This document shows positions 54,563 through 64,000 of a stretch of 64,000 nt of DNA, in pieces. Position 1 is the stretch's first letter. Each line of letters begins with the position of its first letter. Source of the DNA: Dicyema japonicum (taxonomy: Eukaryota; Dicyemida; Rhombozoa; Dicyemidae); contig RDEW01000002.1 of NCBI GenBank assembly GCA_011109175.1, positions 1,182,676-1,246,675 on the forward strand, written 5' to 3'. Below the pieces are notes generated by a model. That model saw only the letters and a list, made by a program, of their open reading frames with translations. It did no database searches and was not told the origin of the DNA. The translations under genes and the position numbers were made by a program.

Positions 54563-55199
54563 TGATGATACAATTATAAGAATTCTGCTTCACTGAATAT
54601 TAATCATCGTTCAACAATGCACTTTAAAATTTAAAAACATTAGGAATACCTTTTGCTTCCATCGAATCCATCCACTCAACAAGCTTTTCATCAAATTGTG
54701 GGAACTTTAATTTTTACTGTTTTTGTTGATGAATTTTTAGTTTTGAATTGTTCCAAAATTGACTACGACTTTTTAAGATAGCGCTAACTGTTCTTCGGCA
54801 AATGTTCACTTTAAACAAAAAGGAAGACTTATTGGCAATTCTTTGGCATTATAAGTTGCTGTCATCCTTACAACGCAATATTTGCACTTTTTGTTCGATA
54901 GTGAGTCTTGTAAATCTACCACTATAATCACAATTTTTTATTGTTTTAATTTTCAGTAATTTTTTTAAAACTTAAAAAAATTCTGGCAAATTTCGGAATT
55001 GGCAAATATCAACTAAAATTAAAATATTTTTTGGAATTGGCAAATTTCAGAGAGTTTACTGTATTTGTGGTCGATTAATTTCTCACAACTGAAGGGATTC
55101 GCATAGAACTTAAATTTTTATTCTAAGAACACATTGCGACATGAAAAGCTTCCGGACGAAAATGAAATCCCCATTGTTGTGACATGAAATTATTATCTT

Positions 55200-56250
55200 T
55201 GACACGTTTACATATATATTGAATATTCGATTATTTTCGAGATAGAACATATCAGACTAATAGGTCTGTAGTTAGATGGATCTCTCTTCGACTTAACTGG
55301 TTTTAGAACTATCCTGGCAATAAACTTCTTCCATGTAGAACACTAAACAGAATATCCTTCTTTTAACAGGACTATGTTTATATGGTCGGGGCTGGTGCGT
55401 AAACTTTGCGTAACTTGAGGATATTTTCAAATATGACCTTGATTCTGTTTCTCTCTGATAGTCGTCTTTACTTTCAATAAGGTGACTACTCCGTCCATTA
55501 TCTTTAGTCCTTCAGAGTATCTAGTTAGATTCCGCTAATCTCCTTTCCTGTCGTCAGGAATCAGACTCAATAAATCCACATCCTGCATACTCTTCAGTTT
55601 TTCTTGAAACTAAGGATATTTCCCCCATCGTGCTGATAATGCCGTCCGGTTTATCCAGAATTTTCTTTCTGTATCAATTCTTGGACACATCAGCTTTCTA
55701 TAGCTTTTCCAAAAGGATGGATTCTTTGCATTAACCCTCGACACCTCAGTCTTCTGCTTTCGATCATTTTCAACCTTCCATATTCTGTAAAAAGTCTTGT
55801 TAATCATAATCCTCCTCTCAGATATAGCCATACTATTAACACTGTAATACAACGTCCCCATTTCTCCCTTAAGTGATTCCTTCCGCGTATTAGATTTTTT
55901 ATAATGGGAGAAACATAATCAAGGTCATATTTGAAAATATCCTCCTCCCATAGATGATTACAGTTACATGAGACATATCGAATTTCAAGAAAACATCTTC
56001 CATAACATCCGTTTACCACAATCCCCCAAATTCTTAGAATATAATCCACCAAGATATATCCACAATTTCGCACAACGTACTTCAATGTTCCCTTTGTCCG
56101 TGGACCACTTCTCTATCAATTCAAAATCTCTTTTTATGTGGCTGCGATTTTCTGGGAATTTTTCCGAAAGATCGAAAGCCCTCATGAGGTATATGGATAA
56201 AAAATGGATGACTAAATATATTGGGATGATTCACGATCTTCCATTTCTGT
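55200..56250 (-). mobile_element. APE-type LINE fragment (endonuclease end, linker, start of RT)
   Basis: Minus strand in order: SEKFPENRSHIKRDF near 56160, an IIKNLIRGRNHLREKWGR linker near 55890, then FYRIWKVENDRKQK, NPSFWKSYRKLMCP and the RT start GPDHINIVLLKEG near 55395 with NYRPISLICSISK-like sequence near 55270. Ends at about 55200. Frame breaks throughout. Confidence 0.55.
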
Positions 56251-56359
56251 AGTTGATCTTTTTCTCACATTTGTTTAGCATATTTCCGACATACCATGGG
56301 AAACAAACATGTGTATCGAAGATTACCGCTTTAATTTCAATTGACTTGTTTGACATTTT

Positions 56360-56840
56360 TTAATCGGAAGTGAATATGGATGTAACGAATTTCTCAGGTC
56401 TAACTGTCAGTCGGTTCTCGTTTAACAACACAAGTAAAATGTTCAGGTGATGTTGCATTCTCTCGGTGGTTGCATTCTCAGCCTGGAAGTCTTGATTCCA
56501 TGATGCTAAAACGATGTTGTCTGCATAAGCCAAAAGAAGATCGTTTATTAAATGTATTAGAATGTAATCCAAGAATAAATTGAAAGGTAGCTGGAATAGT
56601 GGTGAACCATGTGGTAGCCCATTCGGAAATAGTCGAGAGACTGATCGAATGTTTCCAAGACAGACTCTTCCTTTTCGGTCATTAAGAAAGCTATCCAGAC
56701 AGAATTTAAAATTCTCAGGAATGTTCGTGTGAAAACTTTCCAAGTAAGATTTTTTGTGAACGTGTTGACGACTGCCTTGTTTCTGTTCCCTACAGAGTGC
56801 TGACATAGGGGATTCATGTTGAGTCAGCATAGTCTTACTG
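56360..56840 (-). mobile_element. LINE reverse-transcriptase fragment
   Basis: Minus-strand ORF with FKFCLDSFLNDRKGRVCLGN, LFPNGLPHGSPLFQLPFNLF (RT motif with a GSPL box) and LLAYADNIVLASWN (catalytic box reads YADN instead of YADD), then LNENRLTVRPEK. It lies upstream of, and is out of order with, the 55.2-56.2 kb fragment, so it is a separate insertion or rearranged. Confidence 0.65.
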
Positions 56841-58054
56841 CTATGAATGCAGTCAATATTTTTTAATTGTTTGATTTACACATTCTTTTGTGAAAAGCAT
56901 TATAACTTTCATTTTCTTATTTGGTAGCTTAAACTACTGAATGATTATGGCAAACAGAGGATGTTTTTTATATTTGATTATTAAAATTAGAAAATATGTG
57001 TTCATTGAGGATTGCGCGTACATGAATTTAGAAAAAGTTTAATTGTGTCAATTACTCTGGTGAAGTTAGTTAGCCCGACCTCACTGACTGGTGAAGAAAC
57101 AGTGTGAACCAAAGAACAGCCTATAAGTAATTTCAATAATATTATTTGGTTTGAATAATAAAAATATTTCAAACAAATTACATAATTTATTAAGAATAGT
57201 TGACTTAATTGACTTGCCAATTGAGTCTATGGAGATCATTTCCGCTTTGTCCAATCGCTCTTGAAACCTCCTAAACGGTTAGGAAATGGATAAAGGAGTC
57301 ATCAAAGATATCGGGAATGATATTGTGACTCAGTAACTGTCACAAACGGGAATGGTTTTCGCAGGTTCTTATGGTCATGGTCGGAGGCAATGACCTCTAA
57401 TGATCTGTAAGTAATGTCTTTGTTGTCAAATAATAGGAAAGTAATCTTTATGAATAAATAATTCCAAGAAAATCATCGCCAATTTCATTTATATAAATTA
57501 TTCGTTAAAATAAAACTAATATTTTTTGTGGTTGAATTATGAATAAATGATTAATTTTAGTTTATTTCAATTCTAAATATATATTTTAATTTTTTATATA
57601 TAATTTTAATAAAGTTAGGCCATAACAAAAGTTAATTTTTTATTTCCAATAGCGTTTGCGCGAACGAACAGCGAATATATTGCAAATATCTTAGGAATGC
57701 GCCAAAAATATGTCAGGAATGTATGTTTTGTTTTCTTTGGTTTATGATAATCTTTGATTAACCATTGGTTTTAGGCAATTATAATACGACTTTGCTGTTT
57801 CTGTAGAATTTAATGGTTTTAGCGATTGCATTACTCATTGGTGGTTAAATATTGCAATGTCATAACCTCAAATGCACATTCCAATGATTTAAAGTGGTCA
57901 TGAGCACAATAGTCTTAGTTTTCTTAGTATAATGAAGGCTGTCATTTGTTATTGTTGCTTTTTTCATTGTTAACCTCAATTTCTCTTGTTTTCTTGAAAT
58001 TTTTAGAAATCAAATGCAAAACTGAGATGGAATGGAAGTTTTGACGGATCTGAA
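56841..58054. other. Gene-free interval upstream of TEAD
   Basis: A/T-rich with no recognised element. The TTTTAG at 58002-58006 before an open frame could be the acceptor of an upstream TEAD exon that I cannot identify. Confidence 0.35.
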
Positions 58055-59390
58055 ATGGGTAAAGACACGAACAGTGATCTCACAGGAGAGGATAGTCTGG
58101 CTGAAGGAGTGTGGTCAATGGAAATTGACAGATGCTTCCACGAAGCACTGAAACTCTACCCCCCGTGTGGAAGAAGGAAAATAGTTTTTTCAGGGGAAGG
58201 TCGGATGTATGGTATGTTTATAGACTGATTTATAGGTCGAAATGAACTTATTGCCAGATTTATTTTTGAAAATACAGGAAAGGTTCGCACAAGAAAGCAG
58301 GTCTCGAGTCACATACAAGTGCTCAACAGACGGATGAAGAAAAAAGAGGTGTTTGAATGTAATATTAAATAAGACAAATAAAACGACCAACCCACTAAAA
58401 GATCAATTCTCAGACTCTTTATTTGATGCAAATGTAGCAAGTGGTAATTTCCATACTTCTCAGAGTCACCCAGAAGTAAGAAATAATGTCTTAGCAGCAA
58501 ATAACCAATTCTCAATGCAGTAATATGCAATATTATTTTAGGGAATCTTTCGACTTGCTTGATAATAATATTTTTGACAATCAAATAAATTATATCGGTT
58601 ATCCAAATAATGTGGTTTGTGGGATAACAGGATTGAAAGTAAGACTTCATGAATACTATATATTCATTTCCCCAGAACTGCCAACATTTAATGTATAAAT
58701 TATTAATATTAAGTCCTCCCCATGTTTCCAACACATCCTTGCTCGAATTGATCAAAACTATGAGTACATAACAGAAGTTTAAAATGTAGTGATTCGTAGG
58801 CGATTGATGTAAATAAAATAACTGATAAATTCTCTCCGGACTATTTGACATTTGTGCATCAGGGTCCCCAACTGGCATTCTACCTAGTAAAGTTTTGGGT
58901 ATATGTTAGTAATAGTAGATATAGGTTGATTTAAATATTAACCTAAAAATGAATCAGACTAAATTTTACTGGAATATGAAGTAATTGTTTACTTATTTCA
59001 GACTAATAGGAACTGAGAAAATGGATGTTGAAATTACCACCAAAATGTACTCCCTCGGAAATGAGGTTGCATCTGATATATCAGTATTACAATTAATTAT
59101 TAAAGATTGCTACTTTGGATAAATATGATAACACATTTGTTTATTCAATATCACAAGAATTTAACAAATATTTCGCAGATGTCATGCTAAAGGTCCATCC
59201 ACATAATTTAAACAATCGAAATTTGATTTTAGAATATTTTTCTGTTGTTAAAGTAATACTTTATATTAATTTTGATTGTTAAAAAATATATACACGGGGG
59301 AGGTTCTACTTTGTATTGGATGTATTGAATCTGCTTCCACTGAATATGGAGATCAACACAAAAATATACAGATTGAACAGAATTTCATGA
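58055..59390 (+). CDS. TEAD: TEAD/Scalloped transcription factor
   Basis: DNA-binding partner of YAP/Yorkie at the end of the Hippo pathway. Seen: the TEA domain [40 protein letters not shown], then [19 protein letters not shown]; the YAP-binding domain with [81 protein letters not shown] and [19 protein letters not shown]. Introns 58212-58235, 58349-58373, 58520-58541, 58693-58713, 58777-58799, 58899-58924, 58981-59001, 59084-59105 (21-26 nt), and a last one starting 59253 whose expected AG end reads TTTTG. Removing one A from the runs near 59284 and 59363 gives 376 codons with stop TGA at 59388. Shorter than vertebrate TEADs because the linker is short. An upstream exon is possible. Confidence 0.9.
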
Positions 59391-59461
59391 TTATTTGCTA
59401 TTCATATATTTGGATTATAATTTATTTACTTCTTTATTTTTTAATTTACAACCACACTCTC

Positions 59462-59590
59462 CAAGATCCCTAGGCTCCGTGATAACGAAACCGAGTTCCT
59501 GCTCCAAAGGATTTCTCTCATAGTTGTCAGGGGAAACAGCCACTCACCTATCTGGATTACTGATTGTTTTGTCACGTAATAAATATTTCA
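59462..59590 (-). repeat. Interspersed repeat family F4, copy 2
   Basis: The reverse complement contains GTGACAAAACAATC, GGCTGTTTCCCCTGACAACT and GAGAGAAATCCTTTGGAGCA, collinear with 9140-9260. Confidence 0.6.
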
Positions 59591-59829
59591 TAAAGTTAAA
59601 ATTACAAACCAACATGGGTCAATTCTGAAGTATGGAAGATGAAAGGACTCCAATTCCTTCCTATGCTCTTCGCCTAAAATCTTAGAAAGCTTATTCTCGA
59701 TATAACGATATGCTTATCAATGACAACTCACCTAACCTATCCAGATACATTTATGAAGCCTACAATGTAAACTGGGGCACCTAAAGTCCTTAATATCATC
59801 GCGTTGACTATATAAAGTTTTTGATCACT

Positions 59830-60170
59830 CCTGAGGAGTTAATTACGAGGAAAGGTCTTTATTCAAACATTCCAGCCAGATTCATAAGATGGGTTAAATT
59901 TTTTCATAAAAAAGGATAGTATACATGCATGTCTGTTCAGAATTACCGAACACTTCGCAAGAACAATGTTGTCTGTTCTATTTACATTATTCCTGATCTG
60001 TGTAAAACTGATATAACACAATGATGCTGACAAAGTAGATTATATAATTCTTACATTAAAGACCGATGTTTTCAGACAGCTTCTGAGCATTTGCAAGACA
60101 TTGCTCGAACACCTAAGAGACGAGGAAGTATTGGGAAAGGCCAGAATCATCTAATTACCAATCTATTAAT
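59830..60170 (+). mobile_element. Degenerate LINE reverse-transcriptase remnant
   Basis: The plus-strand reading ELITRKGLYSNIPARFIRWV then KFFHKKG resembles the RT palm region between motifs A and B of jockey-like elements. Nothing upstream or downstream extends it clearly. Confidence 0.4.
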
Positions 60171-60249
60171 ATGGTGGTGATTCTGTATTTAAATAAATAT
60201 ATCCGTCAATAAGATATCGTTTTTGTTTGATTGCGGTTGTAATCATTAG

Positions 60250-60600
60250 CTAAAAAATTATGGATTGTTTCTGATATTCCCATTTACGAAAGGACGCTCT
60301 CTTGTTTGGATGTAACCTGTGTTGACACTTTTTCTCTACGAATGCGATTTCCACTACGAACTCAAACTGTCCAGTCGCTAATTCTGCCGAACGAAAAAGT
60401 TGCTTAGATATTCTGAGCTTGGGATCGTTTCCACTTGGGTCCCAATCGCGTTCGAAACTTCAGAGGGTCAGGACAGTCATCAGATGTGTTCGCATAGAGA
60501 TCGAGACGTCAAGGTTCGAAGACCCTCAGGAGAGGTGTTGGTTCTGTGAATACCTTGGAATCGCAATCATTCGTTGAAATGCCCCAATCTATGGGGTCTG
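60250..60600 (+). mobile_element. RLE retrotransposon C-terminal remnant
   Basis: LDVTCVDTFS near 60310 (the WD-T--DT nuclease block) and VPIAFETSEG near 60450 in different frames, in the right order and spacing for the RLE C terminus. Confidence 0.55.
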
Positions 60601-60923
60601 TGATTTGTTTGTGTTCTAATAAAAATATTAATAAATTTAATGCCATAATAATTTGTATTCCAAATGGCATTCTCGAGGTATCTTTCCTTTATTGAAATAA
60701 TTCCAAATGACCTAAATGAACTAAAATAATAAAGATAACCGATTTAATTATTTTGTTCTTTTCTATTTGTGTAATCACCAAATATGGGGTTCACTCAATT
60801 ATGTTTGTTATGTTTAAATATAAAACCATTCTTGTTGAGAACAGGAATCAAGTTAAAGGAATTCATTTTTTGCATCTATATATTAACATAGTTAAGTGGA
60901 GTTCAGAGAAATATTCGAACAAC

Positions 60924-61169
60924 ATGACAAGTTACCAAGTGGTTAGTCGTAGAAAGGTGAAGGAGTGGCGTACCCTTATCGTAAAAAAAAAGAGAATTAG
61001 CTTCCTGAAAGATGAAAACACTTCTCTTATTTCATTATGTAAACATGGACAAAATGACACACTTAAGAGACATCGGAAGCGTGAAACTAACAATGTAAGT
61101 GTCGAATGGACAAAGTATAAGTTATATCTTCTCCAGTCTAAATTGAAGAGTCTGAATGAGATTGCGTGA
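60924..61169 (+). CDS. Hypothetical short basic ORF, 81 aa
   Basis: MTSYQVVSRRKVKEW to LQSKLKSLNEIA with stop 61167-61169. The frame is open further upstream to 60753. Lysine-rich, possibly coiled at the C terminus. No similarity recognised and no intron; it may be chance. Confidence 0.2.
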   Translation: MTSYQVVSRRKVKEWRTLIVKKKRISFLKDENTSLISLCKHGQNDTLKRHRKRETNNVSVEWTKYKLYLLQSKLKSLNEIA

Positions 61170-61313
61170 TAGTTAATATATGTTGCTATTAACTTTTGAA
61201 TGAGAACAACAAGACATAGTTAGGTACCTCATTTTTCTAAGGAAGGTATCTAAAGATAATGTGGATTACTCCAATTAATAAAAACAACAAAATCAATTTG
61301 AGAAAAACAAACA

Positions 61314-61706
61314 TTAGGCAACTAATTCAAAGAGTTTTGCAAATTCAGAAGACTTTTCGAAACCACATTTTGATTATAGCACAACTACAGCCAACAGACC
61401 GAATAATCTCCCCATTCCTTCCCATTTAAAAAGACCACAGAATTCCCCCAATTTAAGTCGTTTTGGGTACTAAATTTGATGATTAACTAATTACAGTCAA
61501 AACGTAACATTTGTTTTGCAGAAAGCCTTAACAAGTTTAACATAATCTGGTTTATCACAGTCTGAGGCCAAAACACACAAATCTGGAGAATTCTCATCCT
61601 GTAGAGCTTTGACACATTGGTTTAGTCCACAAACTAGTTTATCTGATATAGAGGCATCCTGGAAAAGTTTTCTTAAAGATTCACTGTTTTCATTATCACC
61701 TGACAT
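61314..61706 (-). CDS. RPS12: 40S ribosomal protein S12 (eS12)
   Basis: Small-subunit ribosomal protein of the L7Ae-like fold. Minus strand from ATG 61706 (MSGDNENSESLRKLF): KLVCGLNQCVKALQ, LCVLASDCDKPDYVKLVKAF, intron 61470-61494 (25 nt), then KLGEFCGLFKWEG, RSVGCSCAIIK and a short tail to stop 61314-61316. The frame needs one T added to the TTTT run near 61500, one G to the GGGG run near 61417, and one A removed from the AAAA run near 61373. The result is exactly 123 codons including the stop, slightly shorter than animal eS12. An upstream in-frame ATG at 61718 is less likely because the family start is close to 61706. Confidence 0.88.
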
Positions 61707-61719
61707 TCTCAAAAACACG

Positions 61720-61985
61720 TTCTTTTATTTATTATTATATTTAAAATTATTATTTAAATATTGAGAGTATTTATTACTAAAATATGTAGTTATCACAGGG
61801 AGACATTTAAGATATAAGGAGGTGACACGGTGTAAAAGATACTCCATCTTTGGTTCGGGTGAAAAGGAGGTTCTTTTTCTGAGAAGATCACAGGAGACCA
61901 AACATATGTATTTGTTAAGTTTTTTGATAAGTTTATAAAATGATCTTTTCATGGGGAAGTTGTAATGTACTTAAATCGAATATTG
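61720..61985. other. Probable eS12 upstream region
   Basis: A/T-rich sequence upstream of eS12 on the minus strand. It contains a 75-codon minus ORF (61725-61952) with no similarity, not called as a gene. Confidence 0.3.
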
Positions 61986-61989
61986 ATTG

Positions 61990-62140
61990 AAAGTAATCTA
62001 CGAGCTGTGGTCGCCTTACGGGTGGGATCTGTCTGACAAGAATTGACCTTCGCTGAAAAAATCATCTTTCGGATTCAAACCCACGACCTTCAGATCTGAG
62101 GTCATCAGACGTTACGTTAAGCCAGAAAGGGTCACAACTA
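61990..62140 (-). mobile_element. tRNA-like SINE (family S2), copy 2
   Basis: The reverse complement reads TGGCTTAACGTAACGTCTGA, then TGAAGGTCGTGGGTTTGAAT (B box, GGGTTTGAATCC) and AGATGATTTTTTCAGCGAAG, then ATCCCACCCGTAAGGCG. The head resembles a tRNA with a TGAAGGTCGTG variable and T-arm region. It matches the 43.4-kb copy through head and body. Confidence 0.7.
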
Positions 62141-62292
62141 AATACGAACGTTAGGCATTCATTCACAAACCGCTGCTGGAAGCACATTACAGACCAACTT
62201 TGCATGAACACATGAAGTTTTCTTAACGAGCTAGTGAAATAATTATTATTAAAAACCAAAAATCACCGACAAATTAATTAACTACATAGCCG

Positions 62293-62850
62293 TCAGGTGA
62301 TTCCGGCCGCCTCGAATAGCCATCTCATTCTTGCTCGATGTTCTTCCTGGGTTCCAACGCATTTCCGGATTGGGCGGGGGTTTCTAACTTTTTTGGAGGG
62401 TAGTAAGGCTCCGGTTTTCCTTACTAATTTCTCAAAGGGTGTAGGGTTTAGAGGTTTCCAAGAAAACCTTTGCAAAGCCTTACTGGCCATTTTTTGGAAG
62501 GTATTTATTTTTTCTATATTCCTGTTTGATAGTTGGTTCCTATCAAACAGGAAGGATTTATGGTTACACATGGAGCGGAGTTTGTCAATCTTCTGTTTGT
62601 TGTGAAAATTGTTGTATAAGACTTTTCGGGACTTGCATGTAAAATGTTCTTAACGAGCCAACAGTTCAGATCGTCCAATAAAGCTTTTATCCGGTAAACA
62701 GCAGTATTAACGGACTGGTCTTTGACTGCGACGATTATATCATCCGCATATGTCAAAACCAGAGTATCGTCACTGGTATAGGAGGGCATATCAATCAAGA
62801 ATAGGTTGAATAGATGTGGTGAAAGTGGAGATCCTTGAGTGACTTAATGA
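62293..62850 (-). mobile_element. APE-type LINE reverse-transcriptase fragment
   Basis: Minus strand: VTQGSPLSPHLFNLFLIDMP-like block near 62830-62780, VLTYADDIIVAVKDQS at 62755 (intact YADD), LNCWLVKNILHASPEK, then a C-terminal block QKMASKALQRFSWKPLNP and RKTGALLPSKKVRNPRP. Truncated at both ends. Confidence 0.7.
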
Positions 62851-62984
62851 TTGACTATATAGTTTTGGTTTACTTAAGTTATTATGACTTTTATAAAATT
62901 AAAATAATAAATGTTAGAATTAAGTGATGTGTAAGCATATTGGATATATATTAGTAATGATATTATTAAATACAGTTTAAAATC

Positions 62985-63442
62985 TGGTTTGATTGTTACT
63001 GCCACATTTTTCCCATATGGAGTTAAAATGGCTGGTGTTAGATTCAGAGAAAGGAATCAGTCAACTGTGTTTAAAACAAAATTAGAAGCATCAGTTTATG
63101 AAATATTATAATTGCAGAGAGTATATTATGATACATTATTACTTGGTGGAATAAGGTATGGATTATTCTGGGAGTCAGAGTATTCTTCTTAGTCTCCTCT
63201 ACTATGATTTATATGAAACTTATTCAGTCTTATAGAAACAGAGATGGCATTTTAGAGTATTCTATTGGGTTTGGTTAGTTATTGCTTTTACTTTTTGGTA
63301 TTTCTGGGTTTTTCTATTGTATTCCACGTGGTTGGAGGGCTTCTATTGTTGGGTTTGGTTTGGCAGGTATTTTGGGGTTACTTTTATTATTTATTATAGA
63401 ACTATTGGAGGAACTTTTAAACATATTTTTAATAATAAATGA
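62985..63442 (+). CDS. TIMDC1-like protein (Tim17/22/23 superfamily)
   Basis: Mitochondrial inner-membrane protein of the family that includes the complex I assembly factor TIMDC1. Seen: an N-terminal FFPYGVKMAGVRFRERNQST, then intron 63094-63117 (24 nt), RVYYDTLLLGGIRYGLFWG, RVFFLVSSTMIYMKLIQSYR, NRDGILEYSIGFG, a second hydrophobic pair ending CIPRGWRASIVGFGLAGILG, intron 63377-63399 (23 nt), TIGGTFKHIF and stop TGA at 63440-63442. The RYG-W-G-R-F, YRNRD and G-RG-GFG-AG motifs fit TIMDC1. One G appears missing near 63169 and an in-frame TAG or mis-set intron lies near 63274. The 5' start is uncertain (ATG 63028 or an upstream exon). Confidence 0.6.
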
Positions 63443-63529
63443 TTTCCCTTTAACGAAACCAAATATTCCTGATTTTTCATTTTATCACTTCCTCGTTGAT
63501 AAAAATGGATGTGAATCTTCCTTTTGACA

Positions 63530-64000
63530 GGATCTTTTAGGCTATTCTCAAGGGGAAGTTCAGCCTTTTCCAAGAGTCTCTTGTCATTTCCGGAGACGCC
63601 TAGCATGGACCCATCGGAATACCTAATACTTTTGCAACTAAATATTAATGGGATCTCGAGATACGAACTGAATTTTTATCTTCTCACGACGTGGTATTGC
63701 TTTAATACAGGAAATTCTATTGTCACCATTATCACGTCTTACTCCACAATTCATGAGATACTCATCCATTCGCATGGATCGTCCTAAGGAAAGAATGGGG
63801 AGGGGTTATGACACTTGTTCGTGAAGGTATCCCCTTTACTAATTCAACCACATTTCTATCTTATGCCCATTTGGAGGTCATCTCGATGCTGATAACAATC
63901 AATGGAGAAAAAAAAGTAATTCTCAATTTTTTTTTCGTGTCGTCCCCCATAATAACTATAGATACTAATATGTCGCGTCCGTGGTGATGACGCGTCCACT
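63530..64000 (+). mobile_element. APE-type LINE 5' end, cut by the window edge
   Basis: Endonuclease start LLQLNINGISRYELNF near 63628 is preceded by VISGDA and HGP-like residues (63570-63612), where the 14.2-kb element has its 2A motif; here the motif is broken by a stop. Downstream fragments GRGYDTC-like and NNQWRKKS continue to the window end. Confidence 0.55.

Larger units (their letters stand above)
50498..55061 (-). mobile_element. pogo/Tigger DNA transposon, interrupted by an RLE retrotransposon
   Basis: Ends CAGTGAACTCTC (50498) and CAGTAAACTCTC (inward from 55061) are inverted, 19 of 23 matching over the first bases, with TA on both sides (50496-50497 and 55062-55063). The minus-strand transposase is in two pieces: an N-terminal helix-turn-helix region at 54960-54620 (LTIEQKVQILRCKDDSN, EKLVEWMDSMEAKGIP) and the catalytic core at 51440-51030 (SSKRAWMTGFIFINWM, ILLLIDNCPSHC), then an acidic tail to 50640. 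About 100 residues between the pieces, including the first catalytic Asp region, are missing around the insertion. Confidence 0.85.

Noticed and set aside
58309-58878. A 189-codon minus-strand ORF
   Set aside because: It lies antisense to TEAD exons that are conserved at the protein level; the ORF has no family similarity.

Overview
This is a eukaryotic and almost certainly animal nuclear window, AT-rich and crowded with transposon debris. Host genes are cut by extremely small spliceosomal introns. I could place about 80 of them, nearly all GT-AG, made of A and T, and 20-26 nt long. The gene set includes animal-type genes: a LAP/Scribble-like LRR-PDZ protein, a TEAD transcription factor and a SNAP-29-like SNARE. 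Tiny introns in otherwise conserved animal genes are a published hallmark of dicyemid mesozoans, so a dicyemid is my best inference. No mitochondrial or rRNA marker is present to prove it. Standard stop codons end the genes, so a ciliate with a reassigned code is unlikely.

Layout. 0.6-1.5 kb: GOLPH3. 1.7-2.7 kb: hAT element with a perfect 8-bp target duplication. 4.2-5.0 kb: ribosomal protein eS6. 5.9-7.2 kb: serine carboxypeptidase (minus). 7.2-17 kb: repeats, fragments of restriction-like-endonuclease (RLE) retrotransposons, a conserved-looking unknown gene, and a LINE carrying a 2A peptide. 17.0-20.0 kb: LAP/Scribble-like gene. 20.5-24.2 kb: SINE, LINE and pogo/Tigger remnants. 24.7-27.0 kb: pantothenate kinase and SNAP29, both intact. 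27.9-32.5 kb: RLE elements and a SINE. 32.8-41.8 kb: NAD kinase and PRPF8, both minus strand and 279 nt apart. 41.9-43.3 kb: LINE with a TAA-repeat tail. 44.9-45.1 kb: serine palmitoyltransferase small subunit. 45.2-48.5 kb: LINEs. 50.5-55.1 kb: a pogo/Tigger element holding an RLE retrotransposon that itself holds a SINE. 55-57 kb: LINE fragments. 58.0-59.4 kb: TEAD. 59.4-62.9 kb: repeats, eS12 (minus) and LINE debris. 63.0-63.4 kb: TIMDC1-like gene. 63.5-64 kb: start of another LINE, cut by the window edge.

The host genes are mostly unrelated housekeeping functions: splicing, translation, CoA, NADP and sphingolipid synthesis, Golgi trafficking and fusion, cell polarity, and Hippo output. 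They do not form one pathway. The strongest observation is PRPF8, the core protein of the spliceosome, split into 37 exons by 36 introns of 20-26 nt. A second theme is a set of single-base length differences in mononucleotide runs inside conserved genes. They look like long-read assembly errors rather than biology, because undoing them restores whole-codon reading frames in five genes. A third is a tRNA-derived SINE whose 3' end matches that of a LINE in the same window, suggesting a SINE and its driver.
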